Assembly (NCBI GenBank): GCA_030652115.1
Contig: JAUSBK010000008.1
Span: 124,001-188,000, forward strand
From: Coriobacteriia bacterium
GTDB taxonomy: Bacteria > Actinomycetota > Coriobacteriia > Anaerosomatales > Anaerosomataceae
DNA length: 64,000 nucleotides
Direction of reading: 5' to 3'
Under the pieces are notes generated by a model. That model was not told where the DNA came from and ran no database searches. It saw nothing but the letters and a program-made list of their open reading frames with translations. The position numbers were made by a program, and so were the translations under genes. The first letter of the stretch is position 1; each line of letters begins with the position of its first letter. This document shows, piece after piece, positions 30,327 to 39,157 of this stretch.

Positions 30327-31619
30327 ATGAAGGGAATCGTCTCGGGTATGGCATCCATCGTGGTCACGGGCGGCCGCCCGCTCACCGGAACGGTGCGCGT
30401 GGGTGGCGCCAAGAACTCGGCACTCAAGCTGATGGCGGCGGCGCTTCTCGCGCCGGGCGCTTCGGTCATCAAGAACGTGCCTGACATCAGCGACGTTTCC
30501 GTCATGGCCGAGGTGCTCGAAGGCCTCGGCGCGAAGGTCACGCGCGAGGACCACTCGGTGCGCGTTGACGCGACCCATCTCACCTCACTGGAGACGCCCT
30601 ACGAGCTTGTGGCGCAGATGCGCGCGTCGATCGTGGTGCTCGGTCCGCTCGTGGCCCGCTTCGGCCGCGCGCGCGTGGCCATGCCGGGCGGCTGTAACAT
30701 CGGCTCGCGCAAGATCGACATGCACATCCACGGGCTCGAGCACCTCGGCGTGCGCATCGCGTTCGAGCACGGGTACATCGACGCCACCGCGCCCGACGGC
30801 CTCAAGGGCGATCACGTGCTGCTCGACTTCCCGAGCGTGGGCGCCACCGAGAACCTACTCATGGCTGCCGTGCTCGCCGAGGGCGTCACCACGATCGAGA
30901 ATGCGGCGCGCGAGCCGGAGATCAGCGACCTGGTGGACATGCTCATCGGGATGGGCGCGCACATCAAGGGACGGGGCTCGTCCACCCTCATGATCCAGGG
31001 CGTCCCCGAGCTGGCACCGGTCGTTCACACGACCGTGGGCGACCGCATCGAGGCCGGGACCTTCCTCGTTGCAGGGGCGCTCGGCGGGGGGCCGGTCACG
31101 GTGACCGGCTTCGACCCGGCGCATCTCGAGATGCTCATCATCAAGATGCAGCTCGCCGGTTGTACGTTCGAGATGCTGCCCGACGGCGCCACAGTGCGCC
31201 GCACCGGCGCGATCAGGCCGGTGGACATTGCCACGCTCCCGTATCCGGGCTTCCCGACCGACATGCAGGCGCAGTTCATGGCGCTCGTCTCACTCGCGAA
31301 GGGTGACTCGGTCATCACCGAGAACGTCTTCGAGAACCGTTTCATGTTCGCCGACGAGATCAAGCGCATGGGCGCCGATGTGGACATCGAGGGCCACCGT
31401 GCGCTCGTGCGCGGCGTGTCCGCGCTGCAGGGTGCGCCGGTGCGCTCGCCCGATCTGCGCGGGGGTGCGGCGCTCGTGCTCGCCGCGCTTGTGGCCGAAG
31501 GTGAGACGACCGTCTCCGATGTGCACCACATCATGCGGGGCTACGAGGACTTTGCGGGCAAGCTCGCCGCGCTCGGCGCGGATGTCCGGCTTGTCGAAGA
31601 CGAGCACACCGCCGAGTAG
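30327..31619 (+). CDS. murA: UDP-N-acetylglucosamine 1-carboxyvinyltransferase
   Basis: MurA transfers enolpyruvate from PEP to UDP-GlcNAc, the committed step of peptidoglycan synthesis. The 430-residue protein has [16 protein letters not shown], the Cys-bearing loop [18 protein letters not shown] (Cys123, the fosfomycin target, so the fosfomycin-sensitive form is expected), and [20 protein letters not shown]. Two starts are possible: ATG at 30327 and ATG at 30348 (MASIVVTGG), the latter closer to typical family N-termini. Confidence 0.95.
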   Translation: MKGIVSGMASIVVTGGRPLTGTVRVGGAKNSALKLMAAALLAPGASVIKNVPDISDVSVMAEVLEGLGAKVTREDHSVRVDATHLTSLETPYELVAQMRASIVVLGPLVARFGRARVAMPGGCNIGSRKIDMHIHGLEHLGVRIAFEHGYIDATAPDGLKGDHVLLDFPSVGATENLLMAAVLAEGVTTIENAAREPEISDLVDMLIGMGAHIKGRGSSTLMIQGVPELAPVVHTTVGDRIEAGTFLVAGALGGGPVTVTGFDPAHLEMLIIKMQLAGCTFEMLPDGATVRRTGAIRPVDIATLPYPGFPTDMQAQFMALVSLAKGDSVITENVFENRFMFADEIKRMGADVDIEGHRALVRGVSALQGAPVRSPDLRGGAALVLAALVAEGETTVSDVHHIMRGYEDFAGKLAALGADVRLVEDEHTAE

Positions 31620-31654
31620 CCGATCTGGCTACCGAACAGCTGAGGGGGAGGCAC

Positions 31655-32077
31655 ATGCTCGACCGTGAGGCCGTGAAGGCTATCATCCCGCACCGCGACC
31701 CGTTCCTGTTGGTGGACCGCGTGCTCGAGCTCGAGAGTGGCGTGCGCGCCACAGGCGAGCTCGACGTGCGTCCGGACATGTTCTGGGTGCCCGGCCACTT
31801 CCCCGACTACGCCGTCATGCCGGGCGTGCTCATCGTCGAGGCCCTTGCCCAGGTAGGCGCGGTGGCACTGCTCTCGCTTCCCGACAACCAGGGCAAGCTC
31901 GCGTTCTTCGCCGGCATCGACAAGGTGCGCTTCAAGCGGCAGGTCGTTCCCGGCGATACGCTCACGCTCGAGTGCGAGATCACCAAGGCGCGTGCGAGCA
32001 TCGGATTCGGCGAGGCGCGCGCGCTCGTGGGCGGCGAACTCGCCTGCGCGGGCACGCTGATGTTCGCGATACAATAG
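31655..32077 (+). CDS. fabZ: 3-hydroxyacyl-ACP dehydratase FabZ
   Basis: FabZ dehydrates 3-hydroxyacyl-ACP in fatty-acid elongation. The 140-residue hotdog protein has [15 protein letters not shown], the catalytic His48 in [11 protein letters not shown] and Glu62 in [14 protein letters not shown], and the [14 protein letters not shown] strand. GAGGGGGAGG precedes the ATG. It is placed between murA and the UDP-sugar dehydrogenase. Confidence 0.95.
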   Translation: MLDREAVKAIIPHRDPFLLVDRVLELESGVRATGELDVRPDMFWVPGHFPDYAVMPGVLIVEALAQVGAVALLSLPDNQGKLAFFAGIDKVRFKRQVVPGDTLTLECEITKARASIGFGEARALVGGELACAGTLMFAIQ

Positions 32078-32117
32078 CGCGGCTGTACCTGCCCCCGAAC
32101 GAAGGGCCACACGGGCA

Positions 32118-33413
32118 ATGGGACTTCTTGAGCGCATCGACGACGGAACGGCCGTGCTTGCGGTCGTCGGTCTCGGGTACGTCGGCTTGCCGCTTGCGGT
32201 CGAGATGGGCAAGGCCGGCCATCGCGTGATCGGCCTCGAGGTGTCCGCCGAGAAGGCCGCGCTCATCAACGCGGGCACGAGCTACATCCCCGACGTGCCC
32301 ACTCCCGACGTGAAGGACCTTGTCGACCGCGGCCTGCTCTCGGCCACGACCGATTTCGCGCGTGTCTCCGAGGCGGATGCGGTCGCCATCTGCGTTCCCA
32401 CGCCCATCAACGAGAACAAGGAGCCGGACATCTCCTTCATGGAGAGCGCCGCCCGCTCCATCCTGCCGTACCTGCATTCCGATATGCTCATCACGCTCGA
32501 GTCCACCACGTATCCAGGCACCACCGAGGAGGTCCTCCAGCCCATTTTCGAATCGGGCGGACTCACAGTGGGCACCGACATCTACCTGGCGTTCTCACCT
32601 GAGCGCGTCGACCCGGGCAATCCCGTGTGGCAGACGCGCAACACGCCGAAGGTCGTCGGCGGCGTCACGCCGGAGTGCACGAAGGCCGCCGTCGCGCTTT
32701 ACGGTCGCTACATCGACTCCGTCGTGCCGGTGAGTTCCACGCGCGCTGCCGAGATGACGAAGCTCCTTGAGAACACCTTCCGCGGCGTGAATATCGCACT
32801 CATGAACGAACTCCTCATGCTCTGCGAGCGGATGCACGTGAACCTCTGGGAGGTCATCGAGGCGGCCAAGACCAAGCCGTTCGGCTTCATGCCGTTCTAC
32901 CCCGGCCCCGGTCTCGGCGGGCACTGCATCCCGGTCGATCCGCTCTACTTGTCGTGGAAGGCGCGTGAGTACGACTTCCGCACGGAGTTCATCGATCTCG
33001 CGTGGCGCATCAACGACAACATGCCGTACTACGTGGTCACGCGGCTGATGGACGCGCTCAACCTGCAGCGCAAGTCGCTCGCCGGGTCGCGCGTGCTCCT
33101 GCTCGGCGTGGCGTACAAGGCGGATATCGACGACGTGCGCATGTCGCCCGCCAAGCGCATCGCCGAAGTGCTGCTCGAGAAACAGGCCGAGGTCGTCTAC
33201 TGCGACCCGTACGTGGACGCGTTCAGCGCGAACGGTGCGGCAATCCCACGTGTCGATCTCACCGCCGAAGAGCTGGGGCGTGCCGACGTCACCCTCGTCG
33301 TCACGGCGCACCGCGTCTTCGACTTCGAACTCATCGCCGACGAGAGTCGTCTTATCCTCGACACGAGAAACGCCCTGTGGAACCGTCCCGGGGAGAACGT
33401 CGTTCGTCTGTGA
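32118..33413 (+). CDS. UDP-N-acetyl-D-hexosamine 6-dehydrogenase (WbpA/WecC family)
   Basis: This enzyme oxidises C6 of a UDP-N-acetyl-hexosamine (GlcNAc or ManNAc) to the uronic acid with two NAD+, supplying an acidic sugar for a surface polymer. The 431-residue protein has the Rossmann motif VVGLGYVGLPLAVEMG, VPTPINENKEPD, SPERVDPGNPVW, the conserved Lys in MTKLLENTFRGVNIALMNE, and the catalytic Cys270 in GPGLGGHCIPVDP. SPERVDPGN favours the WbpA/UDP-GlcNAc subgroup, but the epimer cannot be decided. It sits at the start of the polysaccharide region. Confidence 0.9.
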   Translation: MGLLERIDDGTAVLAVVGLGYVGLPLAVEMGKAGHRVIGLEVSAEKAALINAGTSYIPDVPTPDVKDLVDRGLLSATTDFARVSEADAVAICVPTPINENKEPDISFMESAARSILPYLHSDMLITLESTTYPGTTEEVLQPIFESGGLTVGTDIYLAFSPERVDPGNPVWQTRNTPKVVGGVTPECTKAAVALYGRYIDSVVPVSSTRAAEMTKLLENTFRGVNIALMNELLMLCERMHVNLWEVIEAAKTKPFGFMPFYPGPGLGGHCIPVDPLYLSWKAREYDFRTEFIDLAWRINDNMPYYVVTRLMDALNLQRKSLAGSRVLLLGVAYKADIDDVRMSPAKRIAEVLLEKQAEVVYCDPYVDAFSANGAAIPRVDLTAEELGRADVTLVVTAHRVFDFELIADESRLILDTRNALWNRPGENVVRL

Positions 33414-33431
33414 GCGTTCGGTAACAGATGT

Positions 33432-33477
33432 TTGAGCACTGGTGCACGTACGATACAATCGGCGTTCGCCGTACGTG
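33432..33477 (+). promoter_or_regulatory. promoter of the LCP gene with a flanking inverted repeat
   Basis: TTGAGC (33432-33437), 16-base spacer, TACAAT (33454-33459). The -10 box is flanked by a perfect 8-bp inverted repeat, CACGTACG (33445-33452) and CGTACGTG (33470-33477), 17 bases apart, which may be an operator or a hairpin at the transcription start. Confidence 0.5.
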
Positions 33478-33511
33478 TTCACAAGGCCAGAGATACGGGT
33501 GACTTAGATTC

Positions 33512-34888
33512 GTGGGACAGCATTCTGCCAGCAAACCATCACGTCGTTCGGGTGCTCGCACCCGTTCGGGCAAGCTCGAGACGCCACGCCCGAACCAGCG
33601 CGTCCGACCCACCGAGGTGATGGAAAGCACATCGGTTGCCCGCATCCGGCACGCCCGGCGCAAGAAGGCCGCGAAGCGCGCGGCGCTCGCCACGTTCCTC
33701 GTGATCGTGCTGGTGCTGGCCGGGGGCGTTGCCTGGGGCTACTCGATCCTGCACTCGGCACAGCAGACTATGAACGAGAACTCGCAGGACAACGGCGATC
33801 TCGAGAAGGCGATCACCCCGCGCGTGCCCGACGAACCGTTCACCGTGCTGCTGCTGGGACAGGACAACCGTCCGGGGGAGAGCGCGGCACGTGCCGACAC
33901 GATCATCGTGGCGCGTATCGATCCGGAGAACGACAAGGTTTGGATGCTCTCTATACCCCGTGACACGCGCGTGGAGATCCCCGGCTACGGCACCGACAAG
34001 ATCAACGCGGCCACCTTCCACGGCGGCCCCGCGCTCATGGTCGATACCGTCGAGGAGTTCCTCGGCATCCCGGTCAATCACTACATGGACATCGAGTTCG
34101 ACGGATTCATCCAGGTGGTCGATTCACTCGGCGGCGTGTGGATCGACGTGGATGCCGAGATCGACGACGAGAAGGCCTCGAGCCACGGTTCGTACACCGC
34201 CTCGTACATCGCCGAGGGCTACCAGCTCCTCGACGGCGACCACGCGCTCACGTTCGTACGCAGCCGCGACTTCCCCGATGCCGACTTCACGCGTATGCGG
34301 CACCAGCAGCAGTTCTTCAAGGCGCTTGCCGATCAGGCCACGCAGTTCGACAACGTCATCAAGATCCCGGGCATGGTTGAAGACGTGGCGCAGTTCATGT
34401 CGACCGACATGTCCATGAGCCAGATCATCGAGGTGGCGATGGCGCTCCGCGACATGGGCGGCGCCAACGTGCAGACCGCTACAGTGATGGGCGAGTGGAA
34501 GTCCCCCTACGTGTGGCCGGACGAGGACAAGAAGGAGTTCCTCGTGGACGCCATGATGGCCGGTCTTCCGTTCGACGCCACCGCCACCGTCGAGACGGGC
34601 ATCGACCCTTCGGCCGTCACGGTGACCGTGCGTAACGGCGCGGGCATCGAGGGGTGCGCAACGGCCGCGTCGGACATGCTCACGCAAGCTGGCTACGCGG
34701 TAGGCGAGGTTGGCAACGCCAACCAGTTCGTCTACGAAGAGACGCTTGTCATCTACTCGACCGATCGCGCCGCTGCGGTGCAGGTTGCGACCGTACTGCC
34801 GAAGGGGCGTGTGGTGGAGAGCCGCGGCATGTACTCGTTTTCGACCGACGTGCTCGTGGTCGTGGGCAAGGACTACACCACCTGGTAG
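33512..34888 (+). CDS. LytR-CpsA-Psr (LCP) family wall-polymer ligase with LytR_C domain
   Basis: LCP proteins attach polymers carried on undecaprenyl pyrophosphate to peptidoglycan outside the cell. The 458-residue protein has a basic cytoplasmic N-terminus of about 55 residues, one membrane helix (AALATFLVIVLVLAGGVAWG), then the LCP domain with LLLGQDNRPGESAARADTIIV, LSIPRDTRVEIPG, DKINAATFHGG, and FVRSRDFPDADFTRMRHQQQF, whose Arg and Asp residues bind the pyrophosphate. A C-terminal LytR_C domain starts at VTVRNGAGIEG. GTG start after GGGTGA; the alternative ATG at 33620 would shorten the cytoplasmic tail. The downstream glycosyltransferase gene converges on it. Confidence 0.92.
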   Translation: MGQHSASKPSRRSGARTRSGKLETPRPNQRVRPTEVMESTSVARIRHARRKKAAKRAALATFLVIVLVLAGGVAWGYSILHSAQQTMNENSQDNGDLEKAITPRVPDEPFTVLLLGQDNRPGESAARADTIIVARIDPENDKVWMLSIPRDTRVEIPGYGTDKINAATFHGGPALMVDTVEEFLGIPVNHYMDIEFDGFIQVVDSLGGVWIDVDAEIDDEKASSHGSYTASYIAEGYQLLDGDHALTFVRSRDFPDADFTRMRHQQQFFKALADQATQFDNVIKIPGMVEDVAQFMSTDMSMSQIIEVAMALRDMGGANVQTATVMGEWKSPYVWPDEDKKEFLVDAMMAGLPFDATATVETGIDPSAVTVTVRNGAGIEGCATAASDMLTQAGYAVGEVGNANQFVYEETLVIYSTDRAAAVQVATVLPKGRVVESRGMYSFSTDVLVVVGKDYTTW

Positions 34889-34899
34889 ATCACGGGCGG

Positions 34900-36123
34900 C
34901 TACTCGGCGCTGTACGCGACCCTTTCCAGTAGCTCCACGATCCGCGCGGCCTGCAGGTCCCGGCCGAACGCCTCCTCGGCAAGCGCGCGCGCTGCAAGGC
35001 CCATCGCCTTGGTGCGCTTCTTGTCGTCGGCGAGCGACTCGATCGCGTCGGCGAGCGCCACGCCGTCACCCACAGGTACGTAGAGGCCGGCACCGTGGTC
35101 CTCCACAAGCTCACGCGTCCAGCCCGGCTGGTTCACGATCACGGGGCGTCCCGAAGCCAGCGCGTCGAAGAACTTGTTGGGTGAGTTGGTGGCGAGGATC
35201 GGCTTGTCGCCGAACAGCGTCATGAGCACGTCGGCGGTGCGCGTGAGCGCGGGCACCTCGGTCTTGGGGATACGGCCGAGCAGGAGCACGTTCTCCAGGC
35301 CCTCGGTGAGCCGCTGCAGCTCGGGCAGGCTCTTGCCGTCTCCGGCGATCGCGAACACGATGTCGCTGCGGCCGCGCTCCTTGAGGGTGCGGGCCGCCTC
35401 GGGCACCTGCTCGTGCACGGCGTTGCTCGGGCCGATCGCGCCTGTGTAGCCCACCACGAACTTCCCGGCGAGTCCGTAGCGCTTCGAGACCGCCGAGTCC
35501 TTGCGGCCGGGGTGGAAGCGCTCGAGGTCGGAGAAGTTCGGGATCATCTCGATCTTGCAGGGCGGCGTGCCCTCGGCGACCACGCCCTCGGCCATGCCGG
35601 GCGAGACCGGCACCACCGCGACCGCCCGCCTGTATGCCGCGCGCTCAAGGCGCTTGGCCACGGTTGCGATGAGGCCGTGGCGTCTGATCGCGCCCATCTG
35701 GATGGCGGCTTCAGGCCACAGGTCCTGCACCTCGAAGACGAAGGGGACGGCCTTGACCTTCGAGACCGCCAGGCCCGGCAACGCGACCGTGATGGGTGTC
35801 GAGGAGGCGAAGACCACGTCGGGCCGGGGCACCCACAAAGCCACCCATACCGAGCTCAGCATGAACGCCGCGAAGGACAGGATGCGGCGTAGGTGTCCCA
35901 TGTAGTTGGAGTAGCCCACGCGCACCGCGCGGACCTTGATGCCGTCGATCTCACCGCGCGAGACGAAGTGCGAGCGGTACTCGTCGGGAAGGTTCGAGGC
36001 ACTGGTGAGCACGGTGACCTCGTGGCCCGCGTCCGTGAGCGCCCGCGCAAACTCGTAGCTGCGCGTGAGCCCGAGTGAGGATTCAGGTGTGGCGAAGAAC
36101 TGGTAGATGTAGAGGATCCTCAA
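34900..36123 (-). CDS. glycosyltransferase family 4 (WbuB-like)
   Basis: The 407-residue cytoplasmic GT-B enzyme transfers a sugar to a lipid-linked chain. The acceptor domain starts MRILYIYQFFATPESSLGLTR, followed by GHEVTVLTSASNLP and a hydrophobic helix that may touch the membrane (SFAAFMLSSVWVALWVPRPD). The donor domain has GYTGAIGPSN, the FAIAGDGKSLPEL loop, and NSPNKFFDALASGRPVIVNQPG with the Glu-equivalent region ahead of the helix. It resembles enzymes that add GlcNAc- or FucNAc-like sugars in O-antigen clusters; the donor cannot be read from the sequence. It is on the opposite strand to its neighbours. Confidence 0.88.
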   Translation of the reverse strand: MRILYIYQFFATPESSLGLTRSYEFARALTDAGHEVTVLTSASNLPDEYRSHFVSRGEIDGIKVRAVRVGYSNYMGHLRRILSFAAFMLSSVWVALWVPRPDVVFASSTPITVALPGLAVSKVKAVPFVFEVQDLWPEAAIQMGAIRRHGLIATVAKRLERAAYRRAVAVVPVSPGMAEGVVAEGTPPCKIEMIPNFSDLERFHPGRKDSAVSKRYGLAGKFVVGYTGAIGPSNAVHEQVPEAARTLKERGRSDIVFAIAGDGKSLPELQRLTEGLENVLLLGRIPKTEVPALTRTADVLMTLFGDKPILATNSPNKFFDALASGRPVIVNQPGWTRELVEDHGAGLYVPVGDGVALADAIESLADDKKRTKAMGLAARALAEEAFGRDLQAARIVELLERVAYSAE

Positions 36124-36212
36124 CGGGCGGTCCTTCGCGAAAGAAGCGGGCCGATGGGGCGGATGCTATCCTACCACGGAGAATCCGACCTCCCGAGCGC
36201 GGAAGGCAGGTC

Positions 36213-37346
36213 ATGAGCGCGAGCGTGTCCGAGCGGCCGATGGTCTGCCACGTGACCTCGGTGAACATCCCCACCGATGGCCGTATCCTGTACCACGAGT
36301 GCCGCTCGCTCGCCAAGCGCTGGCGTACCCTGCTCGTGTGCCGCGACGACAGCGAGTCGCGCACGCTCGAGGGCGTGGATATCCTCACGATGCCCCGGCG
36401 CGGCGGCAGGCTCCGCCGATGGGCCGAGGTGCGCAACGTGGTGGCGCTTGCCGAAGCGCAGCGTGCCGATCTCTACCACTTCCACAACATCGAGCTCGTC
36501 GGGGCGATGGCTCGCTTCGCGCGCCGCGCGGGCGTGCCGGTGATCTACGATTCGCACGAGCACCATCCCGACGCGATGCTCACCAAGACGTACATCCCGG
36601 CACCGCTCCGGGGGCTCGCCGCCTGGTGGGTGGACCGCACGGAGCGCCGCTACGTGCCCGGCTTCGATGCGGTGGTGGTGGCCGACGAGGCGCTCGAGCG
36701 CCGCTACGCCGAGCTGGGCGCCAGGCGTGTGGTGCGCCTCGACAACTTCCCGCCGCTCGATATCTTCCCGCCCGGCTCGGGGACGCCTCCCGAGGTGCCA
36801 ACGCTGCTCTATGTGGGCTCGATCTCCGAGGTGCGCGGCTTCGACGAGATGCTCGAGTGCATTCGGCTCGTTCGCCAGGAGATTCCCGAGGCGCGGCTGG
36901 TGATCGTGGGAACGCCCACCGAGGAGGTAGCCTCCCGCCTTGGGGAGTTGGACGCCGGGTCGGTCGTGCTCCGGGCGCCCGTGCCGTACGGTGAGATAGC
37001 AGGCGTGATGCAGGGCGCGAGCGTGGGACTCTCGCTCCTGCGCGACATCCCCAAGTTCCAGAAGAACGTCCCGACCAAGGTCTTCGACTACATGGCCTCG
37101 GGCATCCCGTACGTCTCAACCGACCTCGCACCGGTCCGCGCGCTCACCGGCGGGGTGGGCGGCGCACTGGTGCCGCCGGGTGATGCCAGGGCCGCTGCAG
37201 AGGCCGCGCTCGCGTTCTTGCGCGACCCCGACCGGGCGCGCGTTGCTGCGCGTGAGGGCCGGGCGCTCATCGAACAGCGCCTCAATTGGGACGCCCTCGT
37301 GCCGAGGCTGACCGGCCTCTACGAGGAGCTCCTCGGCGAGCGATAG
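36213..37346 (+). CDS. glycosyltransferase family 4
   Basis: The 377-residue GT-B glycosyltransferase begins with MVCHVTSVNIPTDGRILYHE, a start seen in family 4 enzymes acting in polysaccharide clusters. The linker YDSHEHHPDAMLTKTYIP and the donor-domain blocks LLYVGSISEVRGFDEML, RLVIVGTP and VPTKVFDYMASGIPYVSTDLAP are present. The usual E-x7-E motif is only partly conserved. ATG at 36213 follows GGAAGGCAGG, with TATCCT at 36167-36172 as a -10 box. The gene is divergent from the glycosyltransferase at 34900-36123, sharing an upstream region of about 90 bp. Confidence 0.87.
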   Translation: MSASVSERPMVCHVTSVNIPTDGRILYHECRSLAKRWRTLLVCRDDSESRTLEGVDILTMPRRGGRLRRWAEVRNVVALAEAQRADLYHFHNIELVGAMARFARRAGVPVIYDSHEHHPDAMLTKTYIPAPLRGLAAWWVDRTERRYVPGFDAVVVADEALERRYAELGARRVVRLDNFPPLDIFPPGSGTPPEVPTLLYVGSISEVRGFDEMLECIRLVRQEIPEARLVIVGTPTEEVASRLGELDAGSVVLRAPVPYGEIAGVMQGASVGLSLLRDIPKFQKNVPTKVFDYMASGIPYVSTDLAPVRALTGGVGGALVPPGDARAAAEAALAFLRDPDRARVAAREGRALIEQRLNWDALVPRLTGLYEELLGER

Positions 37347-37453
37347 ACCGATCCGGAGTCTGGCAGTGCCCTGCTCGGCCTCATGTGGCTCTGGTGAGCG
37401 GCCGATGACGGGTGGTAGAGTCATCACAACGAGGCCTGCGACGGAGGTTGAGC

Positions 37454-39157
37454 ATGCACCTTGCACGAACGCGAGACGGTCGGTACCACACCGCCATGCG
37501 ATGGGCGGGCCTGCTCGGGCTACTCGTGATCGTGGCCTCGCTCTTCTCGGGCATCCCGGTGGCAGCTACTGCGGCGCCCGGCGACCCGGTGCTCTACGAG
37601 CAGACCGATGCGCGGTTCTCGTTCGCGGGCTCGTGGCTCACCTACTCGGCGGCGCCGCTCTCGGGCGGCAGTCACGGGTTCACCAACACAGCCGGCGCGT
37701 CAGTCACGCTCACGTTCGTGGGCACGCGCCTCGATCTGGTCGCGATGACCGGCCCGAAGTTCGGCAACGCCCAGGTGAGCGTGGATGGCGGCGCGCCCAC
37801 GAACGTGGACTTCTACAGCGCTGACACGCTCGTGCAGCAGACCGTGTACACGACCGGGGATCTCGCGTCCGGGCTGCACACGGTGAAGATCGCCTGCGCC
37901 GGCACGAAGAGCGCTCCGGCGACCGACACGTACGTGAGTGTGGATGCCGTGTGGGTGAGCGGGACGCTCACCGGCGCGGCCGCCGAGCAGTCGGACTACC
38001 GCATCGCGAAGCGCGGGAGCTGGGTCACGTACAGTACCGCCGGTCTCTCGGGCGGCAGCCACATGTTCTCGAACGTCACGGGCAACGAGTACGCGATCGC
38101 CTTCACCGGGACGCGCCTTGACCTGGTGGCGATGACCGGTCCCAAGTTCGGCATCGGGTCGGTGAGCATCGATGGCGGTGCGCCGGTCGATGTGGACTTC
38201 TACAGCGCGGCCACGACGACACGGCAAATGGTGTACTCGACCGGCGATCTCGCCGCAGGCGTGCACGTGGTGCGCGTGAAGTGCACCGGCAGGAAGAACC
38301 CGGCCGCAACCGACACCTTCATCGGCCTGGATGCGGCGCTCGTGACCGGCGCCATCAGGCAGGCGACCATGCGCTACGAGGAAACCGACCCACGGCTCGG
38401 CTGGGCCGGTCAGATGAGCGAGGCGCTCTCGCCTGCCTTCTCGGCGGGCCGCTACATCTGGGCGGGGCCGTCGTGGGGTGCGATGTCGGTCTCGTTCGTG
38501 GGCACCGGGATGGACTGGATCGGCGTGGTTGGCCCGCAGTACGGCATCGCTGAGGTCACGGTCGACGGCGGCGCGCCGGGCTACGTGGACCTCTACAGCC
38601 CGGCGGTGCAGACGAACCGGGAGGTCTACACCACCGGCGAGCTGCCCTGGGGCCTCCACACAGTCACCATCGGGTGGACCGGCCGCAAGAACGATGCCGC
38701 GAGCGGCACCTACATCTCCTACGATGCATTCGACGTGGGTGGCGACATCGTCCAGGCGCCCACGCCTGTTCAGCCGGTGTTCGCCGAATTCAACTACCCG
38801 TGGAACCGCTACCTCGTGGTGGACAAGAGCGACCTGCGGATCTACTACGTCGTGGATGGAGCGCTCATCGCGAGCTATCCCGTGGCTGTGGGCAAGGCCA
38901 GCACGCCGACGCCAAGCGGCATCTGGCGGATCGGCGCCAAGTACTACTCCTCAGGCGTATTCGGCCCACGCAAGATGCGCATGTTCCGGCAATCGGGCAA
39001 CACGTTCGTCTACACGGCATACAACATCCACGGGACGAACGTGGACTCCAGCATCGGAACCTATGCCTCGCACGGATGCATCCGGCTCCACAACTACGAC
39101 ATCCTGGTGCTCTTCGACATGGTGCCGCTCGGCACGATGGTGGTCACCCGCAACTAG
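37454..39157 (+). CDS. secreted L,D-transpeptidase with three tandem beta-sandwich-like repeats
   Basis: The 567-residue protein has a signal peptide (hydrophobic residues 17-35, cleavage after about ATA at 40). Three repeats of about 125 residues follow (47-172, 178-302, 307-430), each with TRLDLVAMTGPKFG-like, SVDGGAPxxVDFYS and VYTTGDLxxGLHTV blocks. They look like carbohydrate-binding or jelly-roll modules that could anchor to wall glycans. The C-terminus (450-567) is a YkuD L,D-transpeptidase with NIHGTN and ASHGCIRLHN, catalytic Cys542. It would form or cut 3-3 cross-links in peptidoglycan. The ATG at 37454 has ACGGAGG 7 bases upstream. The stop overlaps the convergent flippase gene. 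Confidence 0.88.
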   Translation: MHLARTRDGRYHTAMRWAGLLGLLVIVASLFSGIPVAATAAPGDPVLYEQTDARFSFAGSWLTYSAAPLSGGSHGFTNTAGASVTLTFVGTRLDLVAMTGPKFGNAQVSVDGGAPTNVDFYSADTLVQQTVYTTGDLASGLHTVKIACAGTKSAPATDTYVSVDAVWVSGTLTGAAAEQSDYRIAKRGSWVTYSTAGLSGGSHMFSNVTGNEYAIAFTGTRLDLVAMTGPKFGIGSVSIDGGAPVDVDFYSAATTTRQMVYSTGDLAAGVHVVRVKCTGRKNPAATDTFIGLDAALVTGAIRQATMRYEETDPRLGWAGQMSEALSPAFSAGRYIWAGPSWGAMSVSFVGTGMDWIGVVGPQYGIAEVTVDGGAPGYVDLYSPAVQTNREVYTTGELPWGLHTVTIGWTGRKNDAASGTYISYDAFDVGGDIVQAPTPVQPVFAEFNYPWNRYLVVDKSDLRIYYVVDGALIASYPVAVGKASTPTPSGIWRIGAKYYSSGVFGPRKMRMFRQSGNTFVYTAYNIHGTNVDSSIGTYASHGCIRLHNYDILVLFDMVPLGTMVVTRN

